Assembly (NCBI RefSeq): GCF_008919445.1
Contig: NZ_VSLG01000002.1
Span: forward strand, 124,001 to 188,000
Source of the DNA: Serinicoccus kebangsaanensis
Lineage (GTDB): Bacteria; Actinomycetota; Actinomycetes; Actinomycetales; Dermatophilaceae
DNA length: 64,000 nt
Direction: 5' to 3'
A program made the position numbers and the translations under genes. The notes under the pieces are model-generated. The model did no database searches, was not told the DNA's origin, and was given only the letters and a program-made list of their open reading frames with translations. Positions 1 to 8,601 of this stretch are shown one piece after another (the stretch's first letter is position 1; the number at the start of each line of letters is the position of its first letter).

Positions 1-828
1 CAACGCCTCCGCCGCGGCCAGCACCTCGGCATACCTCCCCTCCGGACCGGCGCCGGAGGCGTCGTCGACGACGAGCAGCTCCAGGTTGGTCCAGGTCTGG
101 GCGAGGACCGTGCGTGCGGCGGTCAGCAGACTCTCGTCTCGGCGGAAGGCACTCATCAGGACGCTGATCCGCTGGGGTGCGTCGATCGAGGGCCTCGGCT
201 CCACCCTCAGCGTGTCCAGGTCAGGGCCGGTGCGCGGGTCCGGGGCGAGGACGGGCGCCAGTGCAGGCCCGTGCAGCGCCTCGTCGAAGGCCTGCACCCA
301 CCTGTCCAGATCCGCCTCGGCGCCCTCCGGCAGCACCGCGGGATGGAGGGAGTCCGCCAGGACGGCGGCCCCGACGTCGCGGCGCACCCGGGGGTCGTGG
401 GCCAGCTCCCGCGCGCCCTCGAGGTCTCCCGCGAAGAGCCGCAGCTGGGCGAGCACCTCGACGTGCTCGGACCGCAGCTCGGGCCAGACCGGGTCCCGGA
501 CGACGACCTCGTAGAGCGCCCGGGCGACCGCCTGGTCGACGGGTTCGGCCAGCTGGACGGCGAGCACCCGGGCGTAGTCGGCGATCCGCTCCGGGACCCC
601 GCCCGGAGGGAGGTGGTGCCGAGCGGCACCCGAGTCCTCCAGCGCCCACCCGTCGAGCTGCGCCGGCGTGCGCCCCGGCCAGGCCAGCTCGGCCAGCACC
701 TCCCGCGCGTGCACCGAGCGGGTCCGCAGCGCGGTGGCGACGAGCGCCCTGGGGTGGCGGCCCTCGGCGATGCGTGCGTAGGCCCGGGTGACCGCCGCCC
801 GCCCGGGGGCGCCGGCCGGGTCACTCAC
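1..828 (-). CDS. Family 2 glycosyltransferase, 3' part missing (cut by window edge)
   Basis: The frame is open from a GTG at 828 to the window edge (276 codons). Residues 1 to about 205 form an Ala/Leu/Glu-rich, probably helical region without a recognisable catalytic motif. A GT-A fold then starts with ISVLMSAFRRDESLL and LELLVVDDASG, the nucleotide-sugar-binding start of family 2 glycosyltransferases. The rest of the catalytic domain lies outside the window. The start is chosen because GTGAGTGA overlaps the stop of the upstream small membrane protein by 8 bases, implying translational coupling. The protein probably adds a sugar to a cell-surface glycan at the cytoplasmic face. Donor and acceptor cannot be read from the sequence. 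The same layout (about 200-residue helical N-terminus plus glycosyltransferase) recurs in the two neighbouring glycosyltransferase genes. Confidence 0.8.
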   Translation of the reverse strand, partial: MSDPAGAPGRAAVTRAYARIAEGRHPRALVATALRTRSVHAREVLAELAWPGRTPAQLDGWALEDSGAARHHLPPGGVPERIADYARVLAVQLAEPVDQAVARALYEVVVRDPVWPELRSEHVEVLAQLRLFAGDLEGARELAHDPRVRRDVGAAVLADSLHPAVLPEGAEADLDRWVQAFDEALHGPALAPVLAPDPRTGPDLDTLRVEPRPSIDAPQRISVLMSAFRRDESLLTAARTVLAQTWTNLELLVVDDASGAGPEGRYAEVLAAAEAL

Positions 829-1240
829 CGGGGTCGCGGGGGTGCTCCGGCGCCGGACCCGAGCGGGGCAGCTGGGCCAGCGCGTGCTCGAGGGTCGTCT
901 GCATCCGGTCCAGCCGTCCGGTGTACTGCGCCTGCATCACCCGCACCACCCCGAGGACGTCGTCCTGCGTCGGAGCCGGGGCCCGGTGCCGGGGGGCACT
1001 GGGCGCCGGGGCGACGACGGGCTGAGCGCCCGACCGCCGGATCTCGTCGCGCAGGTAGTTGCGCAGGGTCCGGGTCCGCCGCCAGGTGTCGACCTGGACC
1101 ACCAGGATGAGCGCACCGAAGACGCCGGCAGCCAGGCTGACCAGGACCCACTGCTCCTGCCACGTCCCGACCACGAGGAGCAGCGTCAGCAGCCCGGCCA
1201 CGAGGGCACCGGCGGCCAGGACCAGGCGCGGGTTCGACAT
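821..1240 (-). CDS. Small two-pass membrane protein upstream of a glycosyltransferase
   Basis: The protein has 139 residues. Two hydrophobic segments at about residues 6-27 and 31-50 are separated by a short turn. A basic stretch follows (TWRRTRTLRNYLRDEIRRS), then a Pro/Ala-rich linker and a C-terminal amphipathic helix that may be coiled coil (residues about 95-125). The ATG at 1240 has GGAAGG eight bases upstream. Its stop overlaps the GTG of the family 2 glycosyltransferase, so the two are co-expressed and it may help anchor or recruit that enzyme (inference). I do not recognise a named family. It is divergent from the next glycosyltransferase, with a 168-bp gap (1241-1408) holding no gene. 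Confidence 0.75.
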   Translation of the reverse strand: MSNPRLVLAAGALVAGLLTLLLVVGTWQEQWVLVSLAAGVFGALILVVQVDTWRRTRTLRNYLRDEIRRSGAQPVVAPAPSAPRHRAPAPTQDDVLGVVRVMQAQYTGRLDRMQTTLEHALAQLPRSGPAPEHPRDPGE

Positions 1241-1408
1241 GGCGACCTTCCGGTGGGCAAGAGAGGGCTGAGCGTGCGTGCCGCGAGCCTCGCCACCATA
1301 GCAAGGCAGCCGCCTCTCGCCGGACCCCGCGGGCTAGGCTGGCGGGGACGATCCTGGGGTGGTCACGGCCCCCGCCACGAGGTCCTGAGCGACCGGGAGA
1401 GGAGCACG

Positions 1409-3376
1409 GTGTCCGGCACCCTCGACGCGGTCCTGGTCCCCCCCGGCGCGGGTGCACCGGGCGCCTGGACCACCACGCAGCTCACCGCGATCGCGCGCGA
1501 GCGCCCCGACGCCCTGGCCCAGCTCGGTCTGCGCACGACGAGCCCGTCGTGCGCCGACGCGCTCGCCCTGGTGGCCACGCGTGGTCGGCTCGACGCCAGG
1601 ACCCTGGCCGCCGCTCTCCCCGACGCCGCCGGGACGGTGGTCGACCCGCGGGCAGCAGCCGCCCTGGCGCAGCTGTGGGCCGGCGTGCGCCAGGGGCCGG
1701 GAGCCCCGGGTGGCACCGAGCGGCCCGACCTGCTGGGCGCCGGCGCGGATCTGTATGCCGTGCTGCTCGAGGTGGGAGCGCTGCCGGAGGTCGCGGCGCA
1801 CCACCAGGGCGCGGGCCAGGCGATGTTCCTCGCCGGGCGGCACGCGCTGCTGCGACGGGAGCTTCCCCGCCTCCCGCTGCTGCCGGACGACGTCCGGCAC
1901 GACCTGGTCACCGATCTCGCCCACCCCGCCCTGTCCGGCGCCGACGGCGAGGAGGAGTGGGTCCGGCTGCTGTCCCAGCCCTTCGTCGACGCGGGGCTGG
2001 CCCCGCTGCGACTGACCGCCCCGGATCGGCGGCACGCCTTCGACCGGTTGTCCGGCGCCGCCGCCGGCACGGTCCAGGGCCCTCTGGTGACCGTGGTGGT
2101 GCCGGCGTGGCGGCCGGACGAGGGGCTGCTGACCTCGGTCGCCTCGCTCACCACCCAGACGCATACCGACCTGGAGATCCTCGTCGTCGACGACGCGTCC
2201 GGACCGGCGCACGCGGACCTGTTCGAGCAGGTGGCGGCGCTCGACCCCCGGGTGCGGGTGCTGACCATGGAGCGCAACGGCGGCAGCTATCTCGCCCGCC
2301 GGGCCGCGATCGCGCAGTCGACCGGTGCCTTCGTCACGACCCAGGACGCGGACGACTGGAGCCACCCGCAACGCCTGGAGCACCAGGTCGCGATGCTGCA
2401 GGACCACCCCGACGCACCCGCCAGCCGGTCGCTGGCGATCCGGGCCATGGACGACCTCACCCACCAGTGGTTCGGCTACAGCGCGCGGCGCCCCAACGCC
2501 TCCTCGCTCATGGTCCGGCGCGAGGTCTTCGACCGGGCCGGCACCTTCCTGCCGATGCGCAAGAGCGCCGACTCCGAGTATGCCGAGCGTCTGGTGGCGC
2601 TGCTCGGACCGGTCGCCGACACCGGCACCCCGCTCGCCGTGACCCGGCTGCGCGCCGGCAGCCTCTCCCGCGGCGACTTCACCCTGGGCTGGCACCACCC
2701 GGACCGGGTGGCCTTCCGTGGCAGCTACCGCGCCTGGCACCGGAGCCTGGTGGCGTCGGACGACGGCGCGTCACCGACCGACGAGCAGATGCCCGAGGTG
2801 CCGGCGGCCTACGCCCGCGGCCTGGACGGGGTGCGGGTGGCCGGGGACCACGTCGACCTGGTCCTTGCCGCGGACCTCGGCGCCGCCGTCGGGAGCCGTC
2901 CGGCGACCGACGGGATCCTCGACGGTGCCCGGGAGACGGTGCGGGGGGTCTGGCACCTCGAGCGGCCCACCGCGCTGCGGCCCGGCCGGCGCGAGATGCA
3001 CCCGAGCTGGTTCGACGCCGTGGCGACCCGACCCGACCTGCACGTGCTCACCCGCACCCACGAGGCCCGGGTCGGCACCCTGGTGCTCCTCGACCTGGAC
3101 GCCGTCCTGCTGGCGAGCGCCCAGCCGTGCGCGCTCCGCCCGGAGCGGGTGCTGCTCGCGGTGGCCGACCAGGACGTGCTTCCCGGTCCGACCGGGCTGC
3201 CGGTGGACCTGCTCGCCGTGCGTGAGGCGGCGCGTCACTGGTGGGGCGTGGACCCTGCCTGGGTGGCCGCCCCCGGCGCGGACCCGGTGCTGCTCGCCGA
3301 CGCCCTGCCGGGCCTGGACATCCAGCCTTGGCCAGGGCTGGAGGCGGCGGCTCAGCCGAGCACGACGGACCGGTAG
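1409..3376 (+). CDS. Family 2 glycosyltransferase with long N-terminal region
   Basis: The protein has 655 residues. The GTG at 1409 is chosen because AGGAG lies five bases upstream; the frame stays open further upstream but runs antisense through the divergent gene. Residues 1 to about 225 are Ala/Leu-rich and lack catalytic motifs. The GT-A domain begins with VTVVVPAWRPDEG, continues with LEILVVDDASG and has the metal-binding acidic cluster TTQDADDW near residue 310. The C-terminal 200 residues resemble no family I know. The role is probably sugar transfer to a surface polysaccharide or glycoconjugate in the cytoplasm. Its 3' end overlaps the convergent GT4 gene by 25 bases. Confidence 0.8.
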   Translation: MSGTLDAVLVPPGAGAPGAWTTTQLTAIARERPDALAQLGLRTTSPSCADALALVATRGRLDARTLAAALPDAAGTVVDPRAAAALAQLWAGVRQGPGAPGGTERPDLLGAGADLYAVLLEVGALPEVAAHHQGAGQAMFLAGRHALLRRELPRLPLLPDDVRHDLVTDLAHPALSGADGEEEWVRLLSQPFVDAGLAPLRLTAPDRRHAFDRLSGAAAGTVQGPLVTVVVPAWRPDEGLLTSVASLTTQTHTDLEILVVDDASGPAHADLFEQVAALDPRVRVLTMERNGGSYLARRAAIAQSTGAFVTTQDADDWSHPQRLEHQVAMLQDHPDAPASRSLAIRAMDDLTHQWFGYSARRPNASSLMVRREVFDRAGTFLPMRKSADSEYAERLVALLGPVADTGTPLAVTRLRAGSLSRGDFTLGWHHPDRVAFRGSYRAWHRSLVASDDGASPTDEQMPEVPAAYARGLDGVRVAGDHVDLVLAADLGAAVGSRPATDGILDGARETVRGVWHLERPTALRPGRREMHPSWFDAVATRPDLHVLTRTHEARVGTLVLLDLDAVLLASAQPCALRPERVLLAVADQDVLPGPTGLPVDLLAVREAARHWWGVDPAWVAAPGADPVLLADALPGLDIQPWPGLEAAAQPSTTDR

Positions 3377-5058
3377 CGGTCGGCGACCCGGGCCGGGTCG
3401 AAGAGGGCGTCCGCCTGCTGCTGCGCCCGTGCCCCCAACCCGGGCCAGGCGCCGGGCTCGGTGACGGCCCGGATGCGCGCCTCCGCGGCGTCCAGGTCGT
3501 CCACCACCCACTCGTCCGGGAAGAGCGCACGCGGGCCCCCGCGGGAGGCGACCATCGGCCAGTTCCGCACCACGGGCACGGCACCGGAGGCGGCGCCCTC
3601 GACCAGCCCGAGGTGCCAGCCCTCGCGGCGGCTCGAGGAGACGATGACGCCGACCTGCTGCAGCGCGCCCGCCACGTCCTCGGTCCGCCCGACGACGTGC
3701 ACCCGGTCGCGCAGTCCCGGCGCGGCGATCCGCTCCCGGAAGGCCTCGACGTAGGCGGCCTGCGCCGGCGTGGGGCGCTGGGCGAAGTCCGGACCGATGA
3801 GCACCAGCCGCCAGGACGGCTCCCGGTCCAGCAGGTCGAGCGTCCAGGCCGGGTCCTTGACGATCCGGCCCCAGCCGACCATCCCCAGCGTGGTGCGCGC
3901 CCCGGGGCTCTTGGGCCGCGCCATCTCGCGCAGCGGCACGAGGTTGTCGATCACCCGCACCGGCGGGATCGGCGCACCGGACCCGGCGGCGGCCGCCGCG
4001 GCGACGCTGCGGGTCAGGCTGCGCATGGGTGGACTGGTGGTGAGGACGACCTCCACCCGGTCCCAGCGCAGCAGCGGCATCCACGGGTCGACCAGGTCCA
4101 GCCCGTGCACCCGGAGCACCATCCTGGTGCCCGGTGGCGCGAGGTGCGAGACCCAGAGCGTGGACCGGTCCGCCCAGTCGCACAGCACCACGTCCGCCCA
4201 GCCCAGCAGCTCCCGCAGCCGCGCCACGGCGGGGGCGTCCGACGGCCGCCCCTCGAGCAGGGCGGCCAGGTCGGGGAGCACCTGGGTGTCCATGATCTTG
4301 CGACCCAGGGAGGGGATGAGCTCGGTGAGGTCCGCGACCCGCACCTCGGGCGCGGACGCGGCCTCGCGCAGGGCCTGCACCACCGGTCCGTGGAAGTTCC
4401 CGTAGGCGCCGGTGGCGACGAGCACCCGGCGCGCCGGGCCGGCGTGTCCCTCGTGCGGTGCGTCCCGCGCGTGCGTGGGTGGTGCACCGTCCGGGTGCCG
4501 GGGCACGACCAGCTCCCGCCAGGTGCGCGAGCCGAGCAGCGGCGCCAGGTAGCCCTGCGGGTCCTCCACCAGCGCGGACATCTCGGTCTCCGCGTGCAGC
4601 TCACGGTGGAAGAGCAGGGTCATCGCGTCCCCGAGGCGGTCCAGCGCCTCCGTGCGCGCACCACCGCGCAGGGCCTCGTCGGCGCCGGCCAGCGCGCCGC
4701 GGACCGCCACCTCCCGGTCGGCCTCGGTGGTGGCGGTCCCGAGGGTCAGGTCCGCGGCGAGCCGCCGGGCCGCCAGCCCACTGGCGAGGCGGTCGGCGGA
4801 CGGCCAGGCCGGCTGGTCCAGCGCCCCTGCCAGCACCCGCGCACCCTGGGTCAGTCCGTGCCGCTGCCGCACCGCGCGGGCGGCCCGCACCACCCGGTCG
4901 ACCGCGCCGGCCTCCCCCGGGTCCACCTCGTCCAACCGCTGCGCCCAGCGCCGGATCCGCGCGGCCGTCACGGAGTCCGCCGTGACCACGGTGTCCAGGA
5001 TCTGCTCCAGCCCCTGTCCCGTCGTCCCGGTCATGCCCCTTGATCGCTCACTGCTCAT
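3352..5058 (-). CDS. GT4-type (GT-B fold) glycosyltransferase
   Basis: The protein has 568 residues. About 215 N-terminal residues are helical and unassigned. A GT-B fold follows: an N-lobe starting RRVLVATGAYGNFHG and a C-lobe with GMVGWGRIVKDP and the donor-binding loop REGWHLGLVEGAASG, which matches the E-x7-E pattern of GT4 retaining transferases. It probably extends a surface glycan from a nucleotide-sugar donor. The ATG at 5058 overlaps the stop of the upstream acyltransferase by 11 bases and has AAGGA directly in front. An internal ATG at 5034 is a possible alternative start. The gene returns to the high GC of the genome, unlike the three genes upstream in the same transcription unit. 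Confidence 0.82.
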   Translation of the reverse strand: MSSERSRGMTGTTGQGLEQILDTVVTADSVTAARIRRWAQRLDEVDPGEAGAVDRVVRAARAVRQRHGLTQGARVLAGALDQPAWPSADRLASGLAARRLAADLTLGTATTEADREVAVRGALAGADEALRGGARTEALDRLGDAMTLLFHRELHAETEMSALVEDPQGYLAPLLGSRTWRELVVPRHPDGAPPTHARDAPHEGHAGPARRVLVATGAYGNFHGPVVQALREAASAPEVRVADLTELIPSLGRKIMDTQVLPDLAALLEGRPSDAPAVARLRELLGWADVVLCDWADRSTLWVSHLAPPGTRMVLRVHGLDLVDPWMPLLRWDRVEVVLTTSPPMRSLTRSVAAAAAAGSGAPIPPVRVIDNLVPLREMARPKSPGARTTLGMVGWGRIVKDPAWTLDLLDREPSWRLVLIGPDFAQRPTPAQAAYVEAFRERIAAPGLRDRVHVVGRTEDVAGALQQVGVIVSSSRREGWHLGLVEGAASGAVPVVRNWPMVASRGGPRALFPDEWVVDDLDAAEARIRAVTEPGAWPGLGARAQQQADALFDPARVADRYRSVVLG

Positions 5059-6091
5059 TCCTTCTCAGCAATAACCGATAAGTCGAGCGAAATTCTTGTG
5101 TCCAAGTGAACTTCCAGTGATATCGGCCAGCACCGAAATCGAATCGCTCGAACTCTCGGCTCTTGAAAAGGTGACGCAGGATCTCGTACTGGAGTACCGT
5201 GTTGACTCGATAACTCGCTACTTCAGGTGCATAGGCGCTGTTCCAGCATAAGAGCGATCCCCCATCGATGTAGGCCGATTTGTACGAGAGAAGATCTCCC
5301 TCTGGCGAAATGAAACCAAAGGTGAGCGTTCGATCAGGATCCGAATACATTGCGGCGCAGTGCCTGACTCGAAGCGGATCTTCGAAAAGCGAATGGCGTT
5401 CAGAGCGGCCGTGCTCGTCCTGGAGATGGTTCTTCTCGCGGATATGAAGGTCGCCCATCTGTCCCAGAAGTGAACCATTGGAATCGCCTCGAATCACGAC
5501 GAATCGATGTTCTATCTCTCGACGAAACCTCGCCGCCCTTTTCCTGACACTCCCAAGCCCTTGGGCCGACTCGTACTCCTCGAACGAGGAGTAGTGCGTG
5601 AGATTCAGGACGGGGTTCTCGATGTGGAGATTAAAGCAAGGGTTGAACACTGGCGATCGCAGGAAGTGTCCGGCCAAGTAGTTGCTGACGTCCACATTGC
5701 TCAGTGAGAGAGTGTCCCACTCAGCATGGTCCCACAGGTAGCGGAAGATCTTCTTCATGGCGACGCTGGCGAGCCGCTGGTCTGCAGTGAGAACGAACCC
5801 CATGTAGTCGCCATGACTCGCGAATCGGAGTCGCCTTATTTTTCTGCCGTTCCTGCTCCCCGGCGTCAACACGAGGGGCGCGATTCCCACAGCCTCCCCT
5901 CTTTCGCGTGCCACGACAATGCACAGGTCATGTCCGTGCTCCTGACGGTAGGCACCCCACCACGCCTTGACCGAGTCATACTTCACGTAAAAGGGCGTGC
6001 TCTTGTCCTGCAGTTCCAGCCACTCAGGCGCCAGCCGTTCGAGTTCCTCGTCTGTTGTTACGACCTCGACGTCGGGGTCACTTCCGCTCAC
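5048..6091 (-). CDS. FemAB/BioF2-like GNAT-fold acyltransferase
   Basis: The protein has 347 residues. It matches the BioF2-like acetyltransferase pattern (Acetyltransf_6) also seen in CelD and FemAB relatives. The basic stretch SVRKRAARFRREIE precedes the second GNAT half, and the typical end is NTVLQYEILRHLF followed by FDFGAGRYHWKFTW. Such enzymes move acyl or aminoacyl groups onto sugars or cell-wall precursors; the substrate here is unknown. GTG at 6091 is preferred because it forms a GTGA overlap with the preceding GNAT gene and has AAGGTGGGA upstream; GTG at 6103 is an in-frame alternative. The DNA is far less GC-rich than its surroundings (32 of 60 bases in 5101-5160), suggesting acquisition by transfer together with the next two genes. 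Confidence 0.78.
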   Translation of the reverse strand: MSGSDPDVEVVTTDEELERLAPEWLELQDKSTPFYVKYDSVKAWWGAYRQEHGHDLCIVVARERGEAVGIAPLVLTPGSRNGRKIRRLRFASHGDYMGFVLTADQRLASVAMKKIFRYLWDHAEWDTLSLSNVDVSNYLAGHFLRSPVFNPCFNLHIENPVLNLTHYSSFEEYESAQGLGSVRKRAARFRREIEHRFVVIRGDSNGSLLGQMGDLHIREKNHLQDEHGRSERHSLFEDPLRVRHCAAMYSDPDRTLTFGFISPEGDLLSYKSAYIDGGSLLCWNSAYAPEVASYRVNTVLQYEILRHLFKSREFERFDFGAGRYHWKFTWTQEFRSTYRLLLRRNEQ

Positions 6092-6687
6092 CGACGGTCC
6101 CACCTTCGGATGTGGGCAGACAACACTTCGGGCACCAAGACTGCTCGGCGACGGCCGCTGGCAGCGTACAGCCGTCCTGAGTACGTCGCCCCTGCGGCGA
6201 GAAAGGAATCTCGAGAAGGAACGTTGTTCCCTCTGACTAGCACAACCCCTTCAGGCTTTCCACATTCCACACCCTTGGCCCATCTGTCGTGAATACTTGC
6301 TCGGTGCAGGCCGCGCCGGCGATGGGCCTTGAAGATGTAGTCGTCTAGGAAAAGAAACTGCGTGGACCTCAGCTTCATCAAGTAGCCTGGACCAGCCTCA
6401 TGCCGGTCCACCCAAGAGATACAACAGAATCCACACACAGCCCCGGCGCTGTCTCGCAGGATCCAGGCATCCTCGTCGGGGTTTTCGATTCGATGCATGA
6501 GTATGTCGCACTTGCGTTGAGATATCTCTTTGGGGCCGTAGGTTGTTGACATTTCTTGGATGGTTTCCGGCGTGGCCGGCTCTAGCATGCCGGCCCCGAA
6601 CGATCCTCTTGCATGGTTCGAACCACGTAGAATGAGTCTTTCGTAGAAGTTCTTACGCTTGTCCAACTGGGGACCTTTTTGGTTCAC
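6088..6687 (-). CDS. GNAT-family N-acetyltransferase
   Basis: The protein has 199 residues if translation starts at the GTG at 6687, which overlaps the deacetylase stop by 4 bases (GTGA). The frame continues upstream, but only antisense-like Arg-rich sequence lies there. The central part carries a GNAT acetyl-CoA loop (KAHRRRGLHRASI) after a hydrophobic beta strand (FLFLDDYIF). It ends in the NVPSRDSFLAAGATY segment typical of the C-terminal GNAT strand-helix. It probably acetylates an amino sugar or amine in the cytoplasm. Being sandwiched between a PIG-L deacetylase and a second acyltransferase suggests a deacetylate-then-reacylate modification of a sugar. Low GC content shows it belongs to the transferred unit. 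Confidence 0.75.
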   Translation of the reverse strand: MNQKGPQLDKRKNFYERLILRGSNHARGSFGAGMLEPATPETIQEMSTTYGPKEISQRKCDILMHRIENPDEDAWILRDSAGAVCGFCCISWVDRHEAGPGYLMKLRSTQFLFLDDYIFKAHRRRGLHRASIHDRWAKGVECGKPEGVVLVRGNNVPSRDSFLAAGATYSGRLYAASGRRRAVLVPEVLSAHIRRWDRR

Positions 6688-7382
6688 ACTGTCACCCGGG
6701 AGCTGTAGTGAGAGGCCTTGAGAGCCTTGAATTCTGGTGGAACGGAGATGTGACCGAACCCTCGGTAGAACTCTGCGGCGACTTCGGCGGACGGCAGGTA
6801 CTGCGACGGTGGGTCGAACCTCACGTCGTCGTGCCTGCCAGGACTCAAAGGAGAGCGGGCAAACATTTTCCCGCCCGCAGATAGACGGCGAAGTCCTTCG
6901 ACGCATGCTAGATGGTCGGAATGGTAGTCGTCTGGGTGAGCAGCCAGCACGAAGTGTGCGTCGGGCTTCACCAGCGGGGCCAAGGAGTCACGGACTTCCT
7001 TGGCCGCGTAGTTGCCGTCAGGCATCCCCAGCCTGAGGATTGACCCCTGCCCGCCTGTCAGGGCCGACCACGCTGCGGCCTGCTCGGCACGCCGGTACTC
7101 CTTCTCGTAGTCGGGTGGCCAGCCCATCCGTCGTGCTCGCTTGGAGCCACCGCCATCTCCGACAGCGACGAGCACCAAACGGTGGGGGTCATTGGCCCTG
7201 ATCCAGGTGACGTATCCGGAGAGGCGGAGGGTTTCGTCATCGGGGTGTGGCGAGACGATGTAGGTCACGGGTTCCCGCGTGCCTGGGAGCGCCCAGCGCG
7301 GCGCCACCCGGCGGATCCGCCGCTTGACCTGGCTCGGCAGGGCCTGACCAGCACGCGCCGTGGCTCTTCGGATCAAGCTCAT
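6684..7382 (-). CDS. PIG-L/LmbE-family zinc deacetylase
   Basis: The protein has 232 residues. It shows the family's zinc motifs SPHPDDETLRLSG near residue 44 and AAHPDDYHSDH near residue 150, corresponding to the HPDD and HxDH signatures. PIG-L enzymes remove N-acetyl groups from GlcNAc conjugates, as MshB does in mycothiol synthesis and others do in glycolipids and antibiotics. The first 35 residues are basic and amphipathic and may contact the membrane. The ATG at 7382 heads a minus-strand unit of three low-GC genes linked by 4-base overlaps. It lies 33 bases downstream of ino1, so inositol-linked substrates are conceivable, but the neighbouring glycosyltransferases make a glycan substrate equally likely. 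Confidence 0.82.
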   Translation of the reverse strand: MSLIRRATARAGQALPSQVKRRIRRVAPRWALPGTREPVTYIVSPHPDDETLRLSGYVTWIRANDPHRLVLVAVGDGGGSKRARRMGWPPDYEKEYRRAEQAAAWSALTGGQGSILRLGMPDGNYAAKEVRDSLAPLVKPDAHFVLAAHPDDYHSDHLACVEGLRRLSAGGKMFARSPLSPGRHDDVRFDPPSQYLPSAEVAAEFYRGFGHISVPPEFKALKASHYSSRVTV

Positions 7383-7415
7383 AGGAACGGATCCTAGCCA
7401 CCGCCCATGCGGCGC

Positions 7416-8483
7416 TCAGCCGCGGATGAAGGCCTCCACCTCGGCGCGACCCTCGTCGTCCGGCATCTGCACCGGCGGGCTCTTCATCAGGTAGGCGGAG
7501 GCCCCGATCACCGGGCCGCCCTGCCCGCGGTCCAGCGCGATCTTGGCCGCCCGGATGGCGTCGATGATGATGCCGGCGGAGTTCGGGCTGTCCCAGACCT
7601 CCAGCTTGTACTCCAGGCTCAGCGGGACGTCGCCGAAGGCGCGACCCTCGAGCCGGACGTAGGCCCACTTGCGGTCGTCCAGCCACTGCACGTAGTCCGA
7701 GGGTCCGATGTGGACGTCCCGCTCGGCCATCGTGGTCTGCAGGTTGGAGGTGACGGCCTGGGTCTTGGACACCTTCTTGCTCTCCAGCCGCTCCCGCTCG
7801 AGCATGTTCTTGAAGTCCATGTTGCCGCCGACGTTGAGCTGGTAGGTGCGGTCGAGGGCCACGCCGCGCTCCTCGAAGAGCCGCGCCAGCACCCGGTGCG
7901 TGATGGTGGCCCCGACCTGGCTCTTGATGTCGTCGCCCACGATCGGCACCCCCGCCTCGGTGAACTTCGCCGCCCACTCGGGGTCGCTGGCGATGAAGAC
8001 GGGCAGGGCGTTGACGAAGGCCACGCCGGCGTCCAGCGCGCACTGGGCGTAGAACTTGTCCGCCTCCTCGCTGCCCACCGGCAGGTAGGAGACCAGCACG
8101 TCGGCCCTCGCCTCGGTCAGGGCGGCGACGACGTCCACCGGCTCCTCCAGCGACTCCTCCACGGTGAGGGCGTAGTACTTCCCCAGCCCGTCCAGGGTGG
8201 GACCGCGCTGCACCGTGACGCCGGTGTCCGGGACCTCGGCGATGGTGACGGTGTTGTTCTGACCCGCCTGGATGGCCTTGGCCAGGTCCTGGCCCACCTT
8301 CGCCGCGTCCACGTCGAAGGCGGCCACGAACTCCAGGTCACCCACGTGGTAGTCGCCGAACTCGACGTGCATCAGCCCCGGGACGCTGGCCTCGGGGGCG
8401 GCGTCCCGGTAGTACTCGACCCCTTGCACGAGCGAGCTCGCGCAGTTGCCCACCCCCACGACCGCGACCCTGACCGACGACAT
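7416..8483 (-). CDS. ino1: Inositol-3-phosphate synthase
   Basis: The protein has 355 residues, the usual length of the compact actinobacterial form. It converts glucose 6-phosphate to inositol 3-phosphate with internal NAD recycling, feeding phosphatidylinositol and mycothiol synthesis. It has the N-terminal Rossmann motif [12 protein letters not shown], the conserved block [13 protein letters not shown] and [19 protein letters not shown]. The ATG at 8483 is chosen over the GTG at 8489 because AAGGAG sits five bases before it. It is divergent from the penicillin-binding protein gene, an arrangement also known in mycobacteria (ino1 near ponA1). A short perfect hairpin lies upstream. Confidence 0.96.
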   Translation of the reverse strand: MSSVRVAVVGVGNCASSLVQGVEYYRDAAPEASVPGLMHVEFGDYHVGDLEFVAAFDVDAAKVGQDLAKAIQAGQNNTVTIAEVPDTGVTVQRGPTLDGLGKYYALTVEESLEEPVDVVAALTEARADVLVSYLPVGSEEADKFYAQCALDAGVAFVNALPVFIASDPEWAAKFTEAGVPIVGDDIKSQVGATITHRVLARLFEERGVALDRTYQLNVGGNMDFKNMLERERLESKKVSKTQAVTSNLQTTMAERDVHIGPSDYVQWLDDRKWAYVRLEGRAFGDVPLSLEYKLEVWDSPNSAGIIIDAIRAAKIALDRGQGGPVIGASAYLMKSPPVQMPDDEGRAEVEAFIRG

Positions 8484-8507
8484 CGACACTCCTTGCTGAC
8501 ATGGCGC

Positions 8508-8529
8508 GGGCGGCCCGGACGGGCCGCCC
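8508..8529. promoter_or_regulatory. Perfect 9-bp inverted repeat between ino1 and the PBP gene
   Basis: Arms GGGCGGCCC (8508-8516) and GGGCCGCCC (8521-8529) enclose a GGAC loop, 25 bases from the ino1 start. It could be a 5' UTR hairpin of ino1 or an operator for either divergent gene. No T-run follows, so a terminator is unlikely. Confidence 0.4.
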
Positions 8530-8601
8530 TCGTGTCATGCCAACGCCCCCGGCCAGAAGTGCATTCCGGGCCCGTCCGGCACGCCCAGGCACAATGGTCG
8601 G

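Noticed and set aside
5048-7382. Low-GC unit as a transposon or prophage remnant
   Set aside because: No transposase, terminal repeats or phage genes are visible; only composition differs.
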